64,000 bases of DNA from Candidatus Eiseniibacteriota bacterium (GTDB lineage: Bacteria; Eisenbacteria; RBG-16-71-46; CAIMUX01): assembly GCA_020633975.1 (NCBI GenBank), contig JACKCR010000002.1:186001-250000 (forward strand), given 5' to 3'. A program made the position numbers and the translations under genes. This document shows, in pieces, positions 25,954-35,002 of the stretch. The notes beneath the pieces are model-generated. The model saw only the letters and a program-made list of their open reading frames with translations, had not been told where the DNA came from and did no database searches. The stretch's first letter is position 1. Every line of letters begins with the position of its first letter.

Positions 25954-28478
25954 GCGAACACCCTGAGCGCGACATCGACGACCTGTTGGAGGAGGCGGCC
26001 CGGCTCGCTCCCACCGCTCGCGAGAGGTTCCTGCAGGGATCGTGCGGAGACGACGAAGCGCTTCTCGCCGAGCTGCACTCGCTCCTCGAGGTGCTCGACG
26101 AGTCGAAGGGCTTCCTCGAGACGGGCGAGTCGCCGGCCTCCGTTCAGGTCGTGGGCCCATACACTCTCGGTCGCGTACTCGGAGCAGGGGGGATGGGAAC
26201 GGTCTACTTGGGGGAGCGCTCGGACGGTGAGTTCGAGCGAAAGGTGGCCGTGAAGCTGATCCAGTCCGGTCTCCCCACTCCCGACATCCTTCGCCGGTTC
26301 CATCGAGAGAAGCGCGTGCTGGCCCGTCTCGACCATCCGAACATCGCGAGACTCCTCGATGGCGGGGCGACGCCGGATGGCAGGCCCTACCTCATCATGG
26401 AGTACGTGGAAGGAGAGCCGATCGACCGGTACTGCGATGCCCGTCGCCTCCCGATCCGGGACCGCGTCTCGCTGGTGCGTTCGGTCGGGTTCGCCGTCGA
26501 TCACGCTCATCAGCAGCGCGTGGTCCATCGGGACATCAAGCCGGCGAACGTGTTGGTCGACCGAAACGGCGCTCCCAAACTCCTCGACTTCGGGATCGCG
26601 AAGGTCATGGCCTCTACGGATCCGGTCGACGAGACGCACACGGGGTTCCAAAGGCTCACCCCGCGGTACGCGAGCCCAGAGCAGGTTCTCCATCTCGACG
26701 TCACCCCGGCGTCAGACGTCTACTCGCTCGGCGTCCTTCTCTACGAACTCATCACTGGCGGCGGACCGTACGAAGCGGAGGGGCCGGCGATCGAGCTCTC
26801 CGAAGCCGTCGTCCGGATGGCGCCGGTCCGGCCCAGCGCGCGCGCCGTTCGGGCGAGTGCCCACGTGCTCGTAGCTCGGCGGGAAACCAGTAGCGCGTCG
26901 CTCGCTGGGGCGATCCGGGGCGATCTCGAACACATCGTCCTCCAGTGCCTCGCGAAGGAACCGGAGGACCGATACCCGACGGCCGCAGACTTTGCGCGGG
27001 ACCTGTCTCGTTGGCTCGATTCGGAGGAGGTCCAAGCCCGCCCCGAGACCCTGAGGTCGCGGGCGAAACGTCTGCTCCGTCGGCATCCACTGACCTCGTA
27101 CTTCCGTGAGGGGAGAGCGCGTCGCGAGTCCAAGGGACAGAAGCAGCTTGCCGAAACGATCGCGGGGCTCCTCGAGGACGTGCTCTCGTCCGTGGATCCG
27201 ACCTTGGCACAAGGCCGAGACGTTCAGCTTCTCCGAAGCGTCCTCGATGTCACGGCGAAGCGAGTGAGCCTGGAAATCGACGCCGACACTCTGATTGCGG
27301 CGAGGCTCCACACCACGATCGGAACGACCTATCAGGCGATCGGCGCTTACGATGTCGCCGAGATGCACCTCCGGAACGGGCTAGAAGCGCGCCGAAGGGC
27401 GGGAGCCGGTCCGCTCGAGTTGGCGCAGAGCCACGTCCACTTGGGGGCGACGCTGAGAGAGTTGAGCAGGTACCCCGAGGCCGTGGATCACTTCCGGCGC
27501 GCCCTGGCGATTCTGGAACAACTCTCCCCACCGGATCGCTTGCAGGAAGCGCTGACCCGCGACCACCTCGGCCGTGCGCTCGAGATCCTCGGCCATGACG
27601 AGGAGGCCGAAGGCGAACTGCGCGCGGCGGTAGAGATCGGTACCGAAGCTCTGGGCCGCGAAAACCTGGACGTGATCCGGTTCGTCTGCTCACTCGCACG
27701 GTTCCTCACGACGCGAGATCGGCCCGAGGAGGCAAGGACACTCGCCGAGGAGAACGTGGCCTGTGCACGGGTTGCGGGAGACGAACCGTCCTTGGGCTTG
27801 GCCCTCGTTACGCACGGGTTCTACCTCAACTGGGTGAGATCCTTCGAGGAGGCCGAGCCGGTCTACCGGGAGGGGCTCGCGCTGCGAGAGAAGATCTACG
27901 GCGAGAACCACCCGTTCGTCGCGAACACGCAGGTCGACCTGGCCACCGTGCTCGAGAGCCTGTCCGCGTTCGACGAAGCGGAGTCGCTCTACCTTCGCGC
28001 GCTCGAGACCAACCGCACTTGCTCCGGCCCCCGTAGTCTCGATGTCGGGACCAAGCTCAACAACGTCGGCGGGCTCATGCGCAAGGTCGGGCGTTTGGAG
28101 GAGGCTCAGGTCTACCTCGAGGAGGCGCTCTCGATCTATCGGGAGCAGCTCGGAGACTCACACCTCTGGGGCGTCATCGTGCGGACGAATCTCGGTGCGA
28201 CGCTACTGGCTCGTGGCGAGTTCCAGCGCGCCGAAGAGGAGCTGTCCGAAGCCGAGTCGAGGATCGACGGACGGTGGGACGAAGATTACTACCGGGTAGG
28301 GCTTCTCCGGAGTCTGCGCGGCGCGGCACTCGCGGGCCTGGAACGAAACGAGGAAGCCGCGCAGCTTCTGAAGGGCGCAGCGGAGTCGTTGACCCGAACG
28401 CTGGGCGAGAACGACGACCGGGCCGTGGCTGCTACTCGCCGCTGGCAGGAGTTTGAGGCCGGAGGTCAGCTGGGCTGA
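25950..28478 (+). CDS. Soluble Ser/Thr protein kinase with TPR array
   Basis: An 842-residue Hanks-type kinase fused to tetratricopeptide repeats. Kinase domain (about 69-345): GAGGMGTVYLG loop, VAVKLI Lys, catalytic HRDIKPANVL (about 193), DFGIAK (about 213) and ASPEQ. From about 430 to 830 there are at least eight TPR-like units, for example ARLHTTIGTTYQAIGAYDVAEMHL and the kinesin-light-chain-like ENHPFVANTQVDLATVLESL. I see no membrane helix between the parts, unlike many relatives. The GTG start overlaps the sigma factor stop, so the kinase-TPR protein probably controls that sigma factor by phosphorylation or binding (inference from such pairs). Confidence 0.9.
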   Translation: MSEHPERDIDDLLEEAARLAPTARERFLQGSCGDDEALLAELHSLLEVLDESKGFLETGESPASVQVVGPYTLGRVLGAGGMGTVYLGERSDGEFERKVAVKLIQSGLPTPDILRRFHREKRVLARLDHPNIARLLDGGATPDGRPYLIMEYVEGEPIDRYCDARRLPIRDRVSLVRSVGFAVDHAHQQRVVHRDIKPANVLVDRNGAPKLLDFGIAKVMASTDPVDETHTGFQRLTPRYASPEQVLHLDVTPASDVYSLGVLLYELITGGGPYEAEGPAIELSEAVVRMAPVRPSARAVRASAHVLVARRETSSASLAGAIRGDLEHIVLQCLAKEPEDRYPTAADFARDLSRWLDSEEVQARPETLRSRAKRLLRRHPLTSYFREGRARRESKGQKQLAETIAGLLEDVLSSVDPTLAQGRDVQLLRSVLDVTAKRVSLEIDADTLIAARLHTTIGTTYQAIGAYDVAEMHLRNGLEARRRAGAGPLELAQSHVHLGATLRELSRYPEAVDHFRRALAILEQLSPPDRLQEALTRDHLGRALEILGHDEEAEGELRAAVEIGTEALGRENLDVIRFVCSLARFLTTRDRPEEARTLAEENVACARVAGDEPSLGLALVTHGFYLNWVRSFEEAEPVYREGLALREKIYGENHPFVANTQVDLATVLESLSAFDEAESLYLRALETNRTCSGPRSLDVGTKLNNVGGLMRKVGRLEEAQVYLEEALSIYREQLGDSHLWGVIVRTNLGATLLARGEFQRAEEELSEAESRIDGRWDEDYYRVGLLRSLRGAALAGLERNEEAAQLLKGAAESLTRTLGENDDRAVAATRRWQEFEAGGQLG

Positions 28479-28530
28479 CCCGACCCCACTCGCAGGTCAC
28501 GAACTCGCGCGCCCGTCGGCGATGGGAGTG

Positions 28531-29787
28531 CTAGGCAAGGGCTCTGACGATCTCGTCAGCGGCTCGGCCCATCTCTTCGGCCGTGTTGTAGTGCACCGCG
28601 CTCACACGCACGACCCCGCCACTCTCCGTGATCCCGAGTCGGTCCGTGAGACGTCGCGCGTAGAAGTCGCCGTATCGGATGCCGATCCGTTCGTCGTCGA
28701 GTGCGCGAACGATCTCTGCGCTGTGTCGCCCCGGGATGAAGAAGGAGAGGGTCGGCACGCGATGCTCGCGGTCCGATGAGGAGAGGCCGACGAGCCGCAC
28801 CGTCCCCAATCCCCGGAGTCTCTCGAGAAGGACCTCCGCAAGCGACTCCTCGTGCTCGGCGACCGCGCCGAAGAAGTCCGCGAGCTGTTCACGTCGGGTG
28901 GACGTGCTCCTTGCCGTTCCATCCGCTCCTTCAGCATCGCCACCGCGGACAGCATCGACGTAGTCCCAAAGCCCGGTGAGCGCATAGGCCATCTCGTAGT
29001 TCACGCTTCCCGGCTGCAGCTTGTACGGGATCTCCTTCGAGAGGAAGTAGTGGTTCAGTCGAGGGAGGGACTCGAGAAGGTCTCGCTTCACGTAGAGAGC
29101 GGCGCAGTGCGGAGCATAGACTTTGTACAGGCTGACGACGTAGGCATCGACATCCCAATCCCGAACCGCGAGCTGGCGGTGTGGGGCGAAGGCGACGCCG
29201 TCGACACACACCTTTGCCCCGGCTGCGTGTATCCGATCCACGATCTCGCGAACGGGGTGAATCGTCCCGACCAGGTTGCTGGCGTGTGTGAAGGCTACGA
29301 GCTTGGTTCTCGGCGACAGGAGCGGTTCCAGATCTTGGACTCGAAGCGACCATGTGCTCTCATCGAGTCGCCAGGTGCGGACGACGACGCCGAACCGTTC
29401 TAGATCCGCCCACGGTCCGATGTTCGCCTCGTGGTCACAGTCCGTCACGATGACTTCGTCGCCTGGCGCGAGCGTTTGTCCGAATGAGGCTGCGAGGTTC
29501 CGAAGGAGCATGGACGTGGACGGACCGAGTACGACTTCCGCGGGATCGTCCGTGCCCATCCAGTCCGCCATCGCCTCGACACCCGCGCGTACACGAGTCC
29601 CCGCGATTTCGGACGGCTCGTAGCTCGCCCCGAGCTGAACGTTCGTGTGTAGGAGGTAGTCGGTGAGACGGTCCGACACCGCTCGTGCCACCTGAGACCC
29701 ACCCGCGTTGTCGAGCAAGGTCCAGTCACTTTCCAGTCCGGGGAACTGGCGACGGACCCTCGCCAGATCGAGGGGGGCATGGGGCAT
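28531..29787 (-). CDS. Class V aminotransferase, cysteine desulfurase-like
   Basis: A PLP enzyme of 418 residues close to the cysteine desulfurase-like branch of class V aminotransferases. It has LLDNAGGSQVARAV at the N-terminus, PSTSMLLRNLA, HEANIGPW, HASNLVGTIHPVREI, CVDGVAFAPHRQ and the PLP lysine in SLYKVYAPHCAALYV. The flexible loop lacks the SxxSACSS-type catalytic cysteine of IscS, so sulfur transfer to a scaffold is doubtful; a lyase or transferase on another amino acid is equally possible. It stands alone on the minus strand, converging with the kinase gene, and is distinct from iscS at 53299. Confidence 0.85.
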   Translation of the reverse strand: MPHAPLDLARVRRQFPGLESDWTLLDNAGGSQVARAVSDRLTDYLLHTNVQLGASYEPSEIAGTRVRAGVEAMADWMGTDDPAEVVLGPSTSMLLRNLAASFGQTLAPGDEVIVTDCDHEANIGPWADLERFGVVVRTWRLDESTWSLRVQDLEPLLSPRTKLVAFTHASNLVGTIHPVREIVDRIHAAGAKVCVDGVAFAPHRQLAVRDWDVDAYVVSLYKVYAPHCAALYVKRDLLESLPRLNHYFLSKEIPYKLQPGSVNYEMAYALTGLWDYVDAVRGGDAEGADGTARSTSTRREQLADFFGAVAEHEESLAEVLLERLRGLGTVRLVGLSSSDREHRVPTLSFFIPGRHSAEIVRALDDERIGIRYGDFYARRLTDRLGITESGGVVRVSAVHYNTAEEMGRAADEIVRALA

Positions 29788-30102
29788 GGAGCGTCCTTTC
29801 GTTCGTGCGCTTGGTGGCGAGGTCCGAAATCCTGGTGGAGCCGACCGTGCGGACTCTGATCGAACCGTCCAGCCGGAGCAATCGGATATCGCTTGCGAGC
29901 CGCTGACCAGTCAGATGCATGCGGCCGGCCAGTCAGATGAGTGCAGCCGGCCAGTCAGATGCGAGTGGCCGACCAGCCCGATGCGGTCGATCAACGCTCT
30001 CCGTGGCATGAGTCGGGACTCAGGAACTCCCTGGAATGACGCGCCAGGCACCGGTATGCTGAGCCGCGCGTTGGGGTCCATTTACATTCGAAGGAGTGCG
30101 AA
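29788..30102. other. Intergenic region with 22-bp tandem repeats
   Basis: About 315 bases between divergent genes. It contains four tandem 22-bp units (see repeat entry) and a GGAG ribosome binding site for the downstream lipoprotein. No clear sigma-70 promoter is visible. Confidence 0.4.
29907..29994. repeat. Four 22-bp tandem repeats
   Basis: Units begin at 29907, 29929, 29951 and 29973, each opening with CCAGTCAGATG (the fourth reads CCAGCCCGATG), followed by a variable G/C-rich half ending GGCCG or similar. Exact 22-bp spacing is about two helical turns, which would present the same DNA face to a protein. It lies upstream of the Cys-repeat lipoprotein. Confidence 0.85.
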
Positions 30103-33060
30103 GTGTCAGAACGCATCTCGACCTGGCGTCCGTGGTCTTCCCGCGGCACGTCTTTCACGATCTTGTTGCTCGCCGTGTTTGCAATGGCCCAAATCCTCGT
30201 GGCATGTTCCGAGGATCGCAAGACCGTGGAACCCGACGAGACGGGCGCCTGCTGTGCGGCGAGCGGGACGTGCTCGATCCTGAGCGAGTCCGACTGCACC
30301 GATGCCGGAGGTAGCTACGAAGGGGACAACACGGCCTGTTCGCCCAATCCCTGTCCTCAGCCTGCGACCGGTGCGTGCTGTCAGCTCAGCGGGACCTGCA
30401 CTGTCGTGACTCAGGCCGCCTGCACCACAGCTGGCGGCACCTACGAGGGCGACGATGAGTCCTGCGATCCGAACCCGTGCCCACAGCCGACGACGGGAGC
30501 GTGTTGCCTCTCTGATGGCACGTGCTCCGTCGACTCTTCGGACGACTGCGCGTCGAACGGCGGAACCTATGAAGGCGACGACACGGCCTGCGATCCCAAT
30601 CCGTGTCCTCAGCCCGTGACCGGCGCATGCTGTTTCGACGACGGAACGTGTCAGGTGATCACCGCGATCGCCTGCACCGGCGCGGGAGGGGCCTTCGAAG
30701 GCGACGATACGGTCTGCGATCCCAATCCGTGTCCTCAGCCCGCCACTGGTGCGTGCTGCGCGTCGGACGAGAGCTGCACCGTGGTGACCTCCGATGACTG
30801 CGCGACGGGCGGCGGTACGTATCAGGGTGACGACACGAGTTGCGACCCGAACCCGTGTCTGACTCCGGCGACCGGCGCCTGCTGCGCATCGGATGAGAGC
30901 TGCACCGTGGTGACGTCCGATGCCTGTACGACGTCGGGCGGAACGTACCAAGGTGACGACACGGCTTGCGATCCGAACCCGTGCCTGACCCCGGCCACCG
31001 GCGCTTGCTGCGCGTCGGACGAAAGCTGCACCGTGGTGACATCCGATGCCTGTACGACGTCGGGCGGAACCTACCAAGGTGACGACACGAGCTGCGATCC
31101 GAACCCGTGTGCCTCTTCGGCGACCGGCGCATGCTGCTTCGATCTCGTTTGCCTCGTGTACACCGAAGCCGATTGTGACGCTGGAGTCGGTCAGTACCAG
31201 GGAGACGGCACGAGCTGCGACCCGGACCCCTGCCCGCTCCTGGTCGGCGCCTGCTGCTTCGAGAACGGCGCCTGCGCCATCGACACGCCGAGCGACTGCG
31301 CGGGCAACAGCGGCACCTATCAAGGAGACGGTACCAACTGTGACCCGAACCCGTGCCCGCAGCCGACGACGGGTGCCTGCTGCTTCGATACGACTTGTCT
31401 GGTCTACACCGAGGCCGATTGCGTCGCCGGCGTTGGGGAGTACCAGGGGGATGACACGACCTGCGACCCGAACCCGTGTGACAGCTCGGGCGAGGGGGCC
31501 TGTTGCTTCTCCTACTTCTGCCAGATCTACGATCGCGATACCTGTCTCTCGTTCACCGGCGAGTACCAGGGCGACGGCACGACCTGCAGCCCGTTCCCGT
31601 GTAGCGACAACGGTGGTGCCTGCTGTACGGGAACTACCTGTCTCGTGATCTCGCAGAGCTTCTGTACCGGTGACTACCAGGGCAATGACACGATCTGTGA
31701 TCCGAACCCCTGCATGACTCCGGAAGGCGCGTGCTGTGCCGTCGGCGGGGCAGACTGCTCCATCAGTACCGAAGCGCTCTGCGACCTCTCCGGGGGCAGC
31801 TACCAGGGCGACGATACGGCGTGTGACCCGAACCCGTGCTCGGCCTCCGGGACGGGGGCCTGCTGCCTAGCCGGCGGCCTGGTTTGTCAGGTTCTGGCCT
31901 CTGACGTCTGCACTCTGTCGTCCGGGGACTACCAGGGAGACGGAACTTCCTGCAGTCCGGACCCGTGTAGTGGCGGTGATCCCACCGGAGCGTGCTGTAC
32001 CGCAGGTACGTGTCTCGTCGTGACGGACGCTCAGTGCTTCGGTACCTACATCGGTGACGATGTGCCGTGTGATCCCGATCCGTGCCCGGCAACGGGTGCG
32101 TGCTGTACGGCTAGTGGGTGCGTGGAGTTCGATCAGACCTCGTGCGGCACCCTCGGGGGCACCTACCAGGGCGACGGCACGGACTGCGATCCCGATCCGT
32201 GTCCGACCGTCGGAGCCTGCTGCTTCCCGACCGGATTCTGCGGAACTGCGACGGCCTCGGACTGCGCGGCGAACTCCGGAACGTACGAGGGTGACGACAG
32301 CCTGTGCTTCCCGAATCCGTGCCCGGCCGGTGTGACCGGTGCCTGCTGCTTCAGTGAAGGGACCTGTCTGATCGTCCAGTCGACGGACTGTTCGGCGGGT
32401 AGCGGTACGTATCTCGGTGACAGTTCCAGCTGCGAGCCGAACCCGTGCGGGCCGCCGTCGTCCACGAACGGCGCATGCTGTCTCGGAACCGGGTCTTGCC
32501 AGGTTCTGAGCGGTGAGAACTGCATGAGCCAGAGCGGACTCTTCCTCGGCGCGGGCTCCGACTGTTCGCCGAGTCCGTGCCCGAGCGGGGACTTCCTGGG
32601 CGTCTATCACTACGAGACCACGTCCACCTACTGTGACACCGACATCGTGACTTCGCACTTCGAGGACGACCTGACCATCTGTGAGGTCGGTGACGAGATC
32701 GATCCGGATGACGATCCCGACGATCCGGATGACACGGTGAGCTGCAAGTACGAGATCGTCGACGGACAGTTCGTCCAGACTTGCGTCTACGAAGACACCG
32801 ACGACGGCTGTACGACCCGCACAGTCATCGTGTCCCGCTTCCGGTTCGACACCAACGGGTACACCGCGACTGGTCGCGCCCGCATCGAAATGAGTGGCGA
32901 AGGACAGTTCTGCATCCCGTTCTCGTCCTGCACGGACTTCTCGTTCACCGCGACCCGCACGGCACCGCCGCCGGATCCGTGCGAGTCCTCGAGCTTGGCG
33001 GAGCAGCAGGAGGCGATGGCGAGGGTGGCGGATCGGATCGTCCGCTCCACGCTGCGCTAG
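30103..33060 (+). CDS. Lipoprotein of 19 six-cysteine repeats
   Basis: A 985-residue predicted lipoprotein. The signal peptide ends in a lipobox (ILVAC, Cys at about residue 36). Residues about 47-830 consist of 19 tandem units of about 36-44 residues following GACC-(x)-C-(x)-C-(x)-GxYxGD-(x)-C-x-P-x-P-C, with six cysteines in every unit (about 114 in total) and frequent Asp/Asn in GDDTxCDPNPC. A different C-terminal domain of about 150 residues has its own cysteines and an Asp/Pro run. The GTG start has GGAG upstream. The cysteine pattern suggests disulfide-rich, possibly metal-binding beads on the cell surface; function is unknown. A strong terminator follows. Confidence 0.85.
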   Translation: MSERISTWRPWSSRGTSFTILLLAVFAMAQILVACSEDRKTVEPDETGACCAASGTCSILSESDCTDAGGSYEGDNTACSPNPCPQPATGACCQLSGTCTVVTQAACTTAGGTYEGDDESCDPNPCPQPTTGACCLSDGTCSVDSSDDCASNGGTYEGDDTACDPNPCPQPVTGACCFDDGTCQVITAIACTGAGGAFEGDDTVCDPNPCPQPATGACCASDESCTVVTSDDCATGGGTYQGDDTSCDPNPCLTPATGACCASDESCTVVTSDACTTSGGTYQGDDTACDPNPCLTPATGACCASDESCTVVTSDACTTSGGTYQGDDTSCDPNPCASSATGACCFDLVCLVYTEADCDAGVGQYQGDGTSCDPDPCPLLVGACCFENGACAIDTPSDCAGNSGTYQGDGTNCDPNPCPQPTTGACCFDTTCLVYTEADCVAGVGEYQGDDTTCDPNPCDSSGEGACCFSYFCQIYDRDTCLSFTGEYQGDGTTCSPFPCSDNGGACCTGTTCLVISQSFCTGDYQGNDTICDPNPCMTPEGACCAVGGADCSISTEALCDLSGGSYQGDDTACDPNPCSASGTGACCLAGGLVCQVLASDVCTLSSGDYQGDGTSCSPDPCSGGDPTGACCTAGTCLVVTDAQCFGTYIGDDVPCDPDPCPATGACCTASGCVEFDQTSCGTLGGTYQGDGTDCDPDPCPTVGACCFPTGFCGTATASDCAANSGTYEGDDSLCFPNPCPAGVTGACCFSEGTCLIVQSTDCSAGSGTYLGDSSSCEPNPCGPPSSTNGACCLGTGSCQVLSGENCMSQSGLFLGAGSDCSPSPCPSGDFLGVYHYETTSTYCDTDIVTSHFEDDLTICEVGDEIDPDDDPDDPDDTVSCKYEIVDGQFVQTCVYEDTDDGCTTRTVIVSRFRFDTNGYTATGRARIEMSGEGQFCIPFSSCTDFSFTATRTAPPPDPCESSSLAEQQEAMARVADRIVRSTLR
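30745..31122 (+). repeat. Three nearly identical 126-bp coding repeats
   Basis: Units 5, 6 and 7 of the Cys-repeat lipoprotein start at 30745, 30871 and 30997 and differ at only a few bases, much closer to each other than to the other units. This points to recent in-frame duplication or gene conversion. Confidence 0.9.
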
Positions 33061-33081
33061 CGAGTTCGGAGCTAGAAGCGA

Positions 33082-33121
33082 AACGACCGAGGGCCTCTGG
33101 GCTCTCGGTCGTTCTCATTTT
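33082..33121 (+). terminator. Rho-independent terminator of the Cys-repeat lipoprotein
   Basis: A 14-bp stem with one wobble (AACGACCGAGGGCC against GGCTCTCGGTCGTT), a 4-base TCTG loop, and then CTCATTTT. It starts 22 bases past the stop codon. Confidence 0.85.
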
Positions 33122-33161
33122 GGGCCGTAGGGGCGAAGCTGCTCAGGGTGGGCCGGAGCTC

Positions 33162-33614
33162 CTACCGAGCGAAGAGGAACGCCACGACGATCCCGAGCGC
33201 GATCCCCGCGAAGACCTGGGGGCTCGAGTGCCCGAGGAGAGTGCGGAGGGTTCCGGGCTGGAATCCCTCATCGAGCAGGTGCCTCAGCTGCACGACGAGT
33301 TCGTTGAGAAGAGCCGCATGCATTCCTGCGGCGCGACGAACTCCGAGTGCATCGTAGATCACGATGTAGGCGAATACGGCAGCGACGGCAAACGTCGGGC
33401 TTCCCCAGCCCACTTCGAGGCCGGCAGAAAAAGCGAGCGCGGTCACGCCCGCGCTATGGGACGACGGCATGCCTCCGGTTTCCCAGAAGCGTCCCGACGC
33501 CCCAGCCCACCCGTCGGTCGAGACGTGGGTGATGACCTTGATCACCTGGGCGGCCGTTGCCGCGACCATCGCCGGCCAGAGCAGCTGATTTTCTAGGATC
33601 GGGGGCAGGTTCAA
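33162..33614 (-). CDS. Divergent PAP2 family (DUF212) membrane protein
   Basis: A 150-residue membrane protein with four hydrophobic segments, resembling the divergent PAP2/DUF212 family (YuiD-like). It carries TGGMPSSHSA, the family version of the PAP2 phosphatase signature, AYIVIYDALGVRRAAGMHA and the C-terminal LGHSSPQVFAGIALGI, which gives a second His. Such proteins may be lipid phosphate phosphatases, but activity is unproven. It begins with TTG overlapping the stop of the preceding gene (TTGA), so it is translationally coupled to the H1-tail protein and glyS. Confidence 0.83.
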   Translation of the reverse strand: MNLPPILENQLLWPAMVAATAAQVIKVITHVSTDGWAGASGRFWETGGMPSSHSAGVTALAFSAGLEVGWGSPTFAVAAVFAYIVIYDALGVRRAAGMHAALLNELVVQLRHLLDEGFQPGTLRTLLGHSSPQVFAGIALGIVVAFLFAR

Positions 33615-35002
33615 TACACGTTTCGGAGCCGGTCTTCCCGTTGCGCCGCCTCCCGGCGCTCGATCTCGTCGAGCATCTCATTGGCTTCCGCAAACCGAGC
33701 GGGCCCGGCGATGGCGGACGCGAGCCAGAGCACCGCCCGGATCCTGCTCATCGGCACCCCGAGGTTCTTCGCTCCCCTCAGGTGCGAGTAGAGCTGGTCC
33801 GGGACGTTCTGAACGAGGAGCAGCGGGATGATCCAGAGCTCGCGTTCCCTCGGAGTGATGACAGGCCGAGACAGAACCTTCCCGTACCCTTCGAAGACCA
33901 TCCAATCGGCGAGCTCCGGGTGGATCCGGCCGAGGTTCTCGCGAAGGCGTGTGTACTGCGATCCGTACACTGCGCGGCAGAGTTCGCTTCCGCGGCGCCA
34001 CCACTCACGGGCGTACCGCTCGAAGCTTCCAGGCCCCTCACCGGGGGACTCGAGGTGCATCGGCGGCCCTTCCGCCAAGCGTATCCTCCGGCCCTTGAGA
34101 GCTGCTCCGAAGTCACCAGGTCCCCCGAGGATCCGGTCGAGAGACGGAATCTCCGACGGAACGTGAAGAGGGTCCGCTGCGAGCCCGAGACCACGTCGGC
34201 GGCTGCGTGTCACCTCGTGGAGGCGCGCAAGTGCGTTGATGGTCCGTGGGAATCCCACGAAGAGATAGCTCTGGAGGAGGGACTCGGCCAGGTAGAAGGC
34301 TGGAACCCTGTCCTCGAGAGCCCAGTCGAGCTGCTCCTGCAGCTGTTCGGTTCGACCTTCGGACAAGAGAGCCGGCAGGATCGCGCCGTGGGCGATCCTG
34401 CGGGGGAGGCCGGAGTCACGCACCGGGCCACGGAGCGCGTTGTGGAACTTGTCGGCGTCCAACGTAGGCGAGATCGCCTCTTTGGTCGGCGGCTTGGCGA
34501 GATTCGCGCGTACCGGTGAGGCGGAAGCGGCGCTCTCGTCGGCCAAGCGGTGGGAGAGTGCGTCTCGTCCCTTCGCGGTTCGGCCGGCCCGCTTGGTGCT
34601 TCCCTTCGTTGCGGATTTCTTCGCGGGTGTTTGGGCGCTCGATGTCTTCGTCGCTTGTGGCTTCGCGGCGGGAGCGGTCTTCTTGGCGGCTGTCTTCTTC
34701 GCCACCGACGGCTTCGCGGACGCTGTCTTCGCACCGGACTTCTTGGCTGACGGAGCCTTCGCTTTCACGCTCGCCGTGGCCGCGCTGGTGGAGTTCTTGG
34801 CAGGCGCCTTCTTCGCAGCCGCTTTCGCGATCTTGCCGGAGGGTTTCTCGGCCTTCTTGGCGGGCTTTTCCGCTGTCTTGGCCGCCGACTTCGCGGCGCT
34901 CTTCTTTGCGCTCTTCGTCGTCTTTCCGGACGCAGCCCCCTTCGTCTTCTTGGAGGCGCTGCGTCCGGTTGGCGACTTCTTGCTAGCCGATTCTCGCTTC
35001 AA
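33611..35002 (-). CDS. Histone-H1-like Lys/Ala tail fused to AhpD/CMD-like domains
   Basis: A 463-residue fusion. Residues 1-146 are a disordered Lys/Ala/Ser/Thr/Pro tail, about one quarter lysine with three acidic residues, made of AAKK, KSAAK and AKKTA-like units as in eukaryotic H1 tails and bacterial H1-like proteins. Residues about 205-275 ([35 protein letters not shown]) and 365-455 resemble two carboxymuconolactone decarboxylase/AhpD-type helical units, without the CxxC of the peroxidase-reducing AhpD. The TTG start at 35002 has GAGG upstream and overlaps the glyS stop by 20 bases. I infer DNA or RNA binding through the tail; the role of the CMD-like part is unknown. Confidence 0.75.
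   Translation of the reverse strand: MKRESASKKSPTGRSASKKTKGAASGKTTKSAKKSAAKSAAKTAEKPAKKAEKPSGKIAKAAAKKAPAKNSTSAATASVKAKAPSAKKSGAKTASAKPSVAKKTAAKKTAPAAKPQATKTSSAQTPAKKSATKGSTKRAGRTAKGRDALSHRLADESAASASPVRANLAKPPTKEAISPTLDADKFHNALRGPVRDSGLPRRIAHGAILPALLSEGRTEQLQEQLDWALEDRVPAFYLAESLLQSYLFVGFPRTINALARLHEVTRSRRRGLGLAADPLHVPSEIPSLDRILGGPGDFGAALKGRRIRLAEGPPMHLESPGEGPGSFERYAREWWRRGSELCRAVYGSQYTRLRENLGRIHPELADWMVFEGYGKVLSRPVITPRERELWIIPLLLVQNVPDQLYSHLRGAKNLGVPMSRIRAVLWLASAIAGPARFAEANEMLDEIERREAAQREDRLRNVY

Noticed and set aside
28531-29787. Second IscS
   Set aside because: Lacks the catalytic-cysteine loop of IscS; it belongs to a cysteine desulfurase-like branch and is annotated with caution.
30240-32600. 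Possible CRISPR-like repeats
   Set aside because: Repeats are in-frame coding units of a Cys-rich protein, with variation following the reading frame and no constant spacer pattern.
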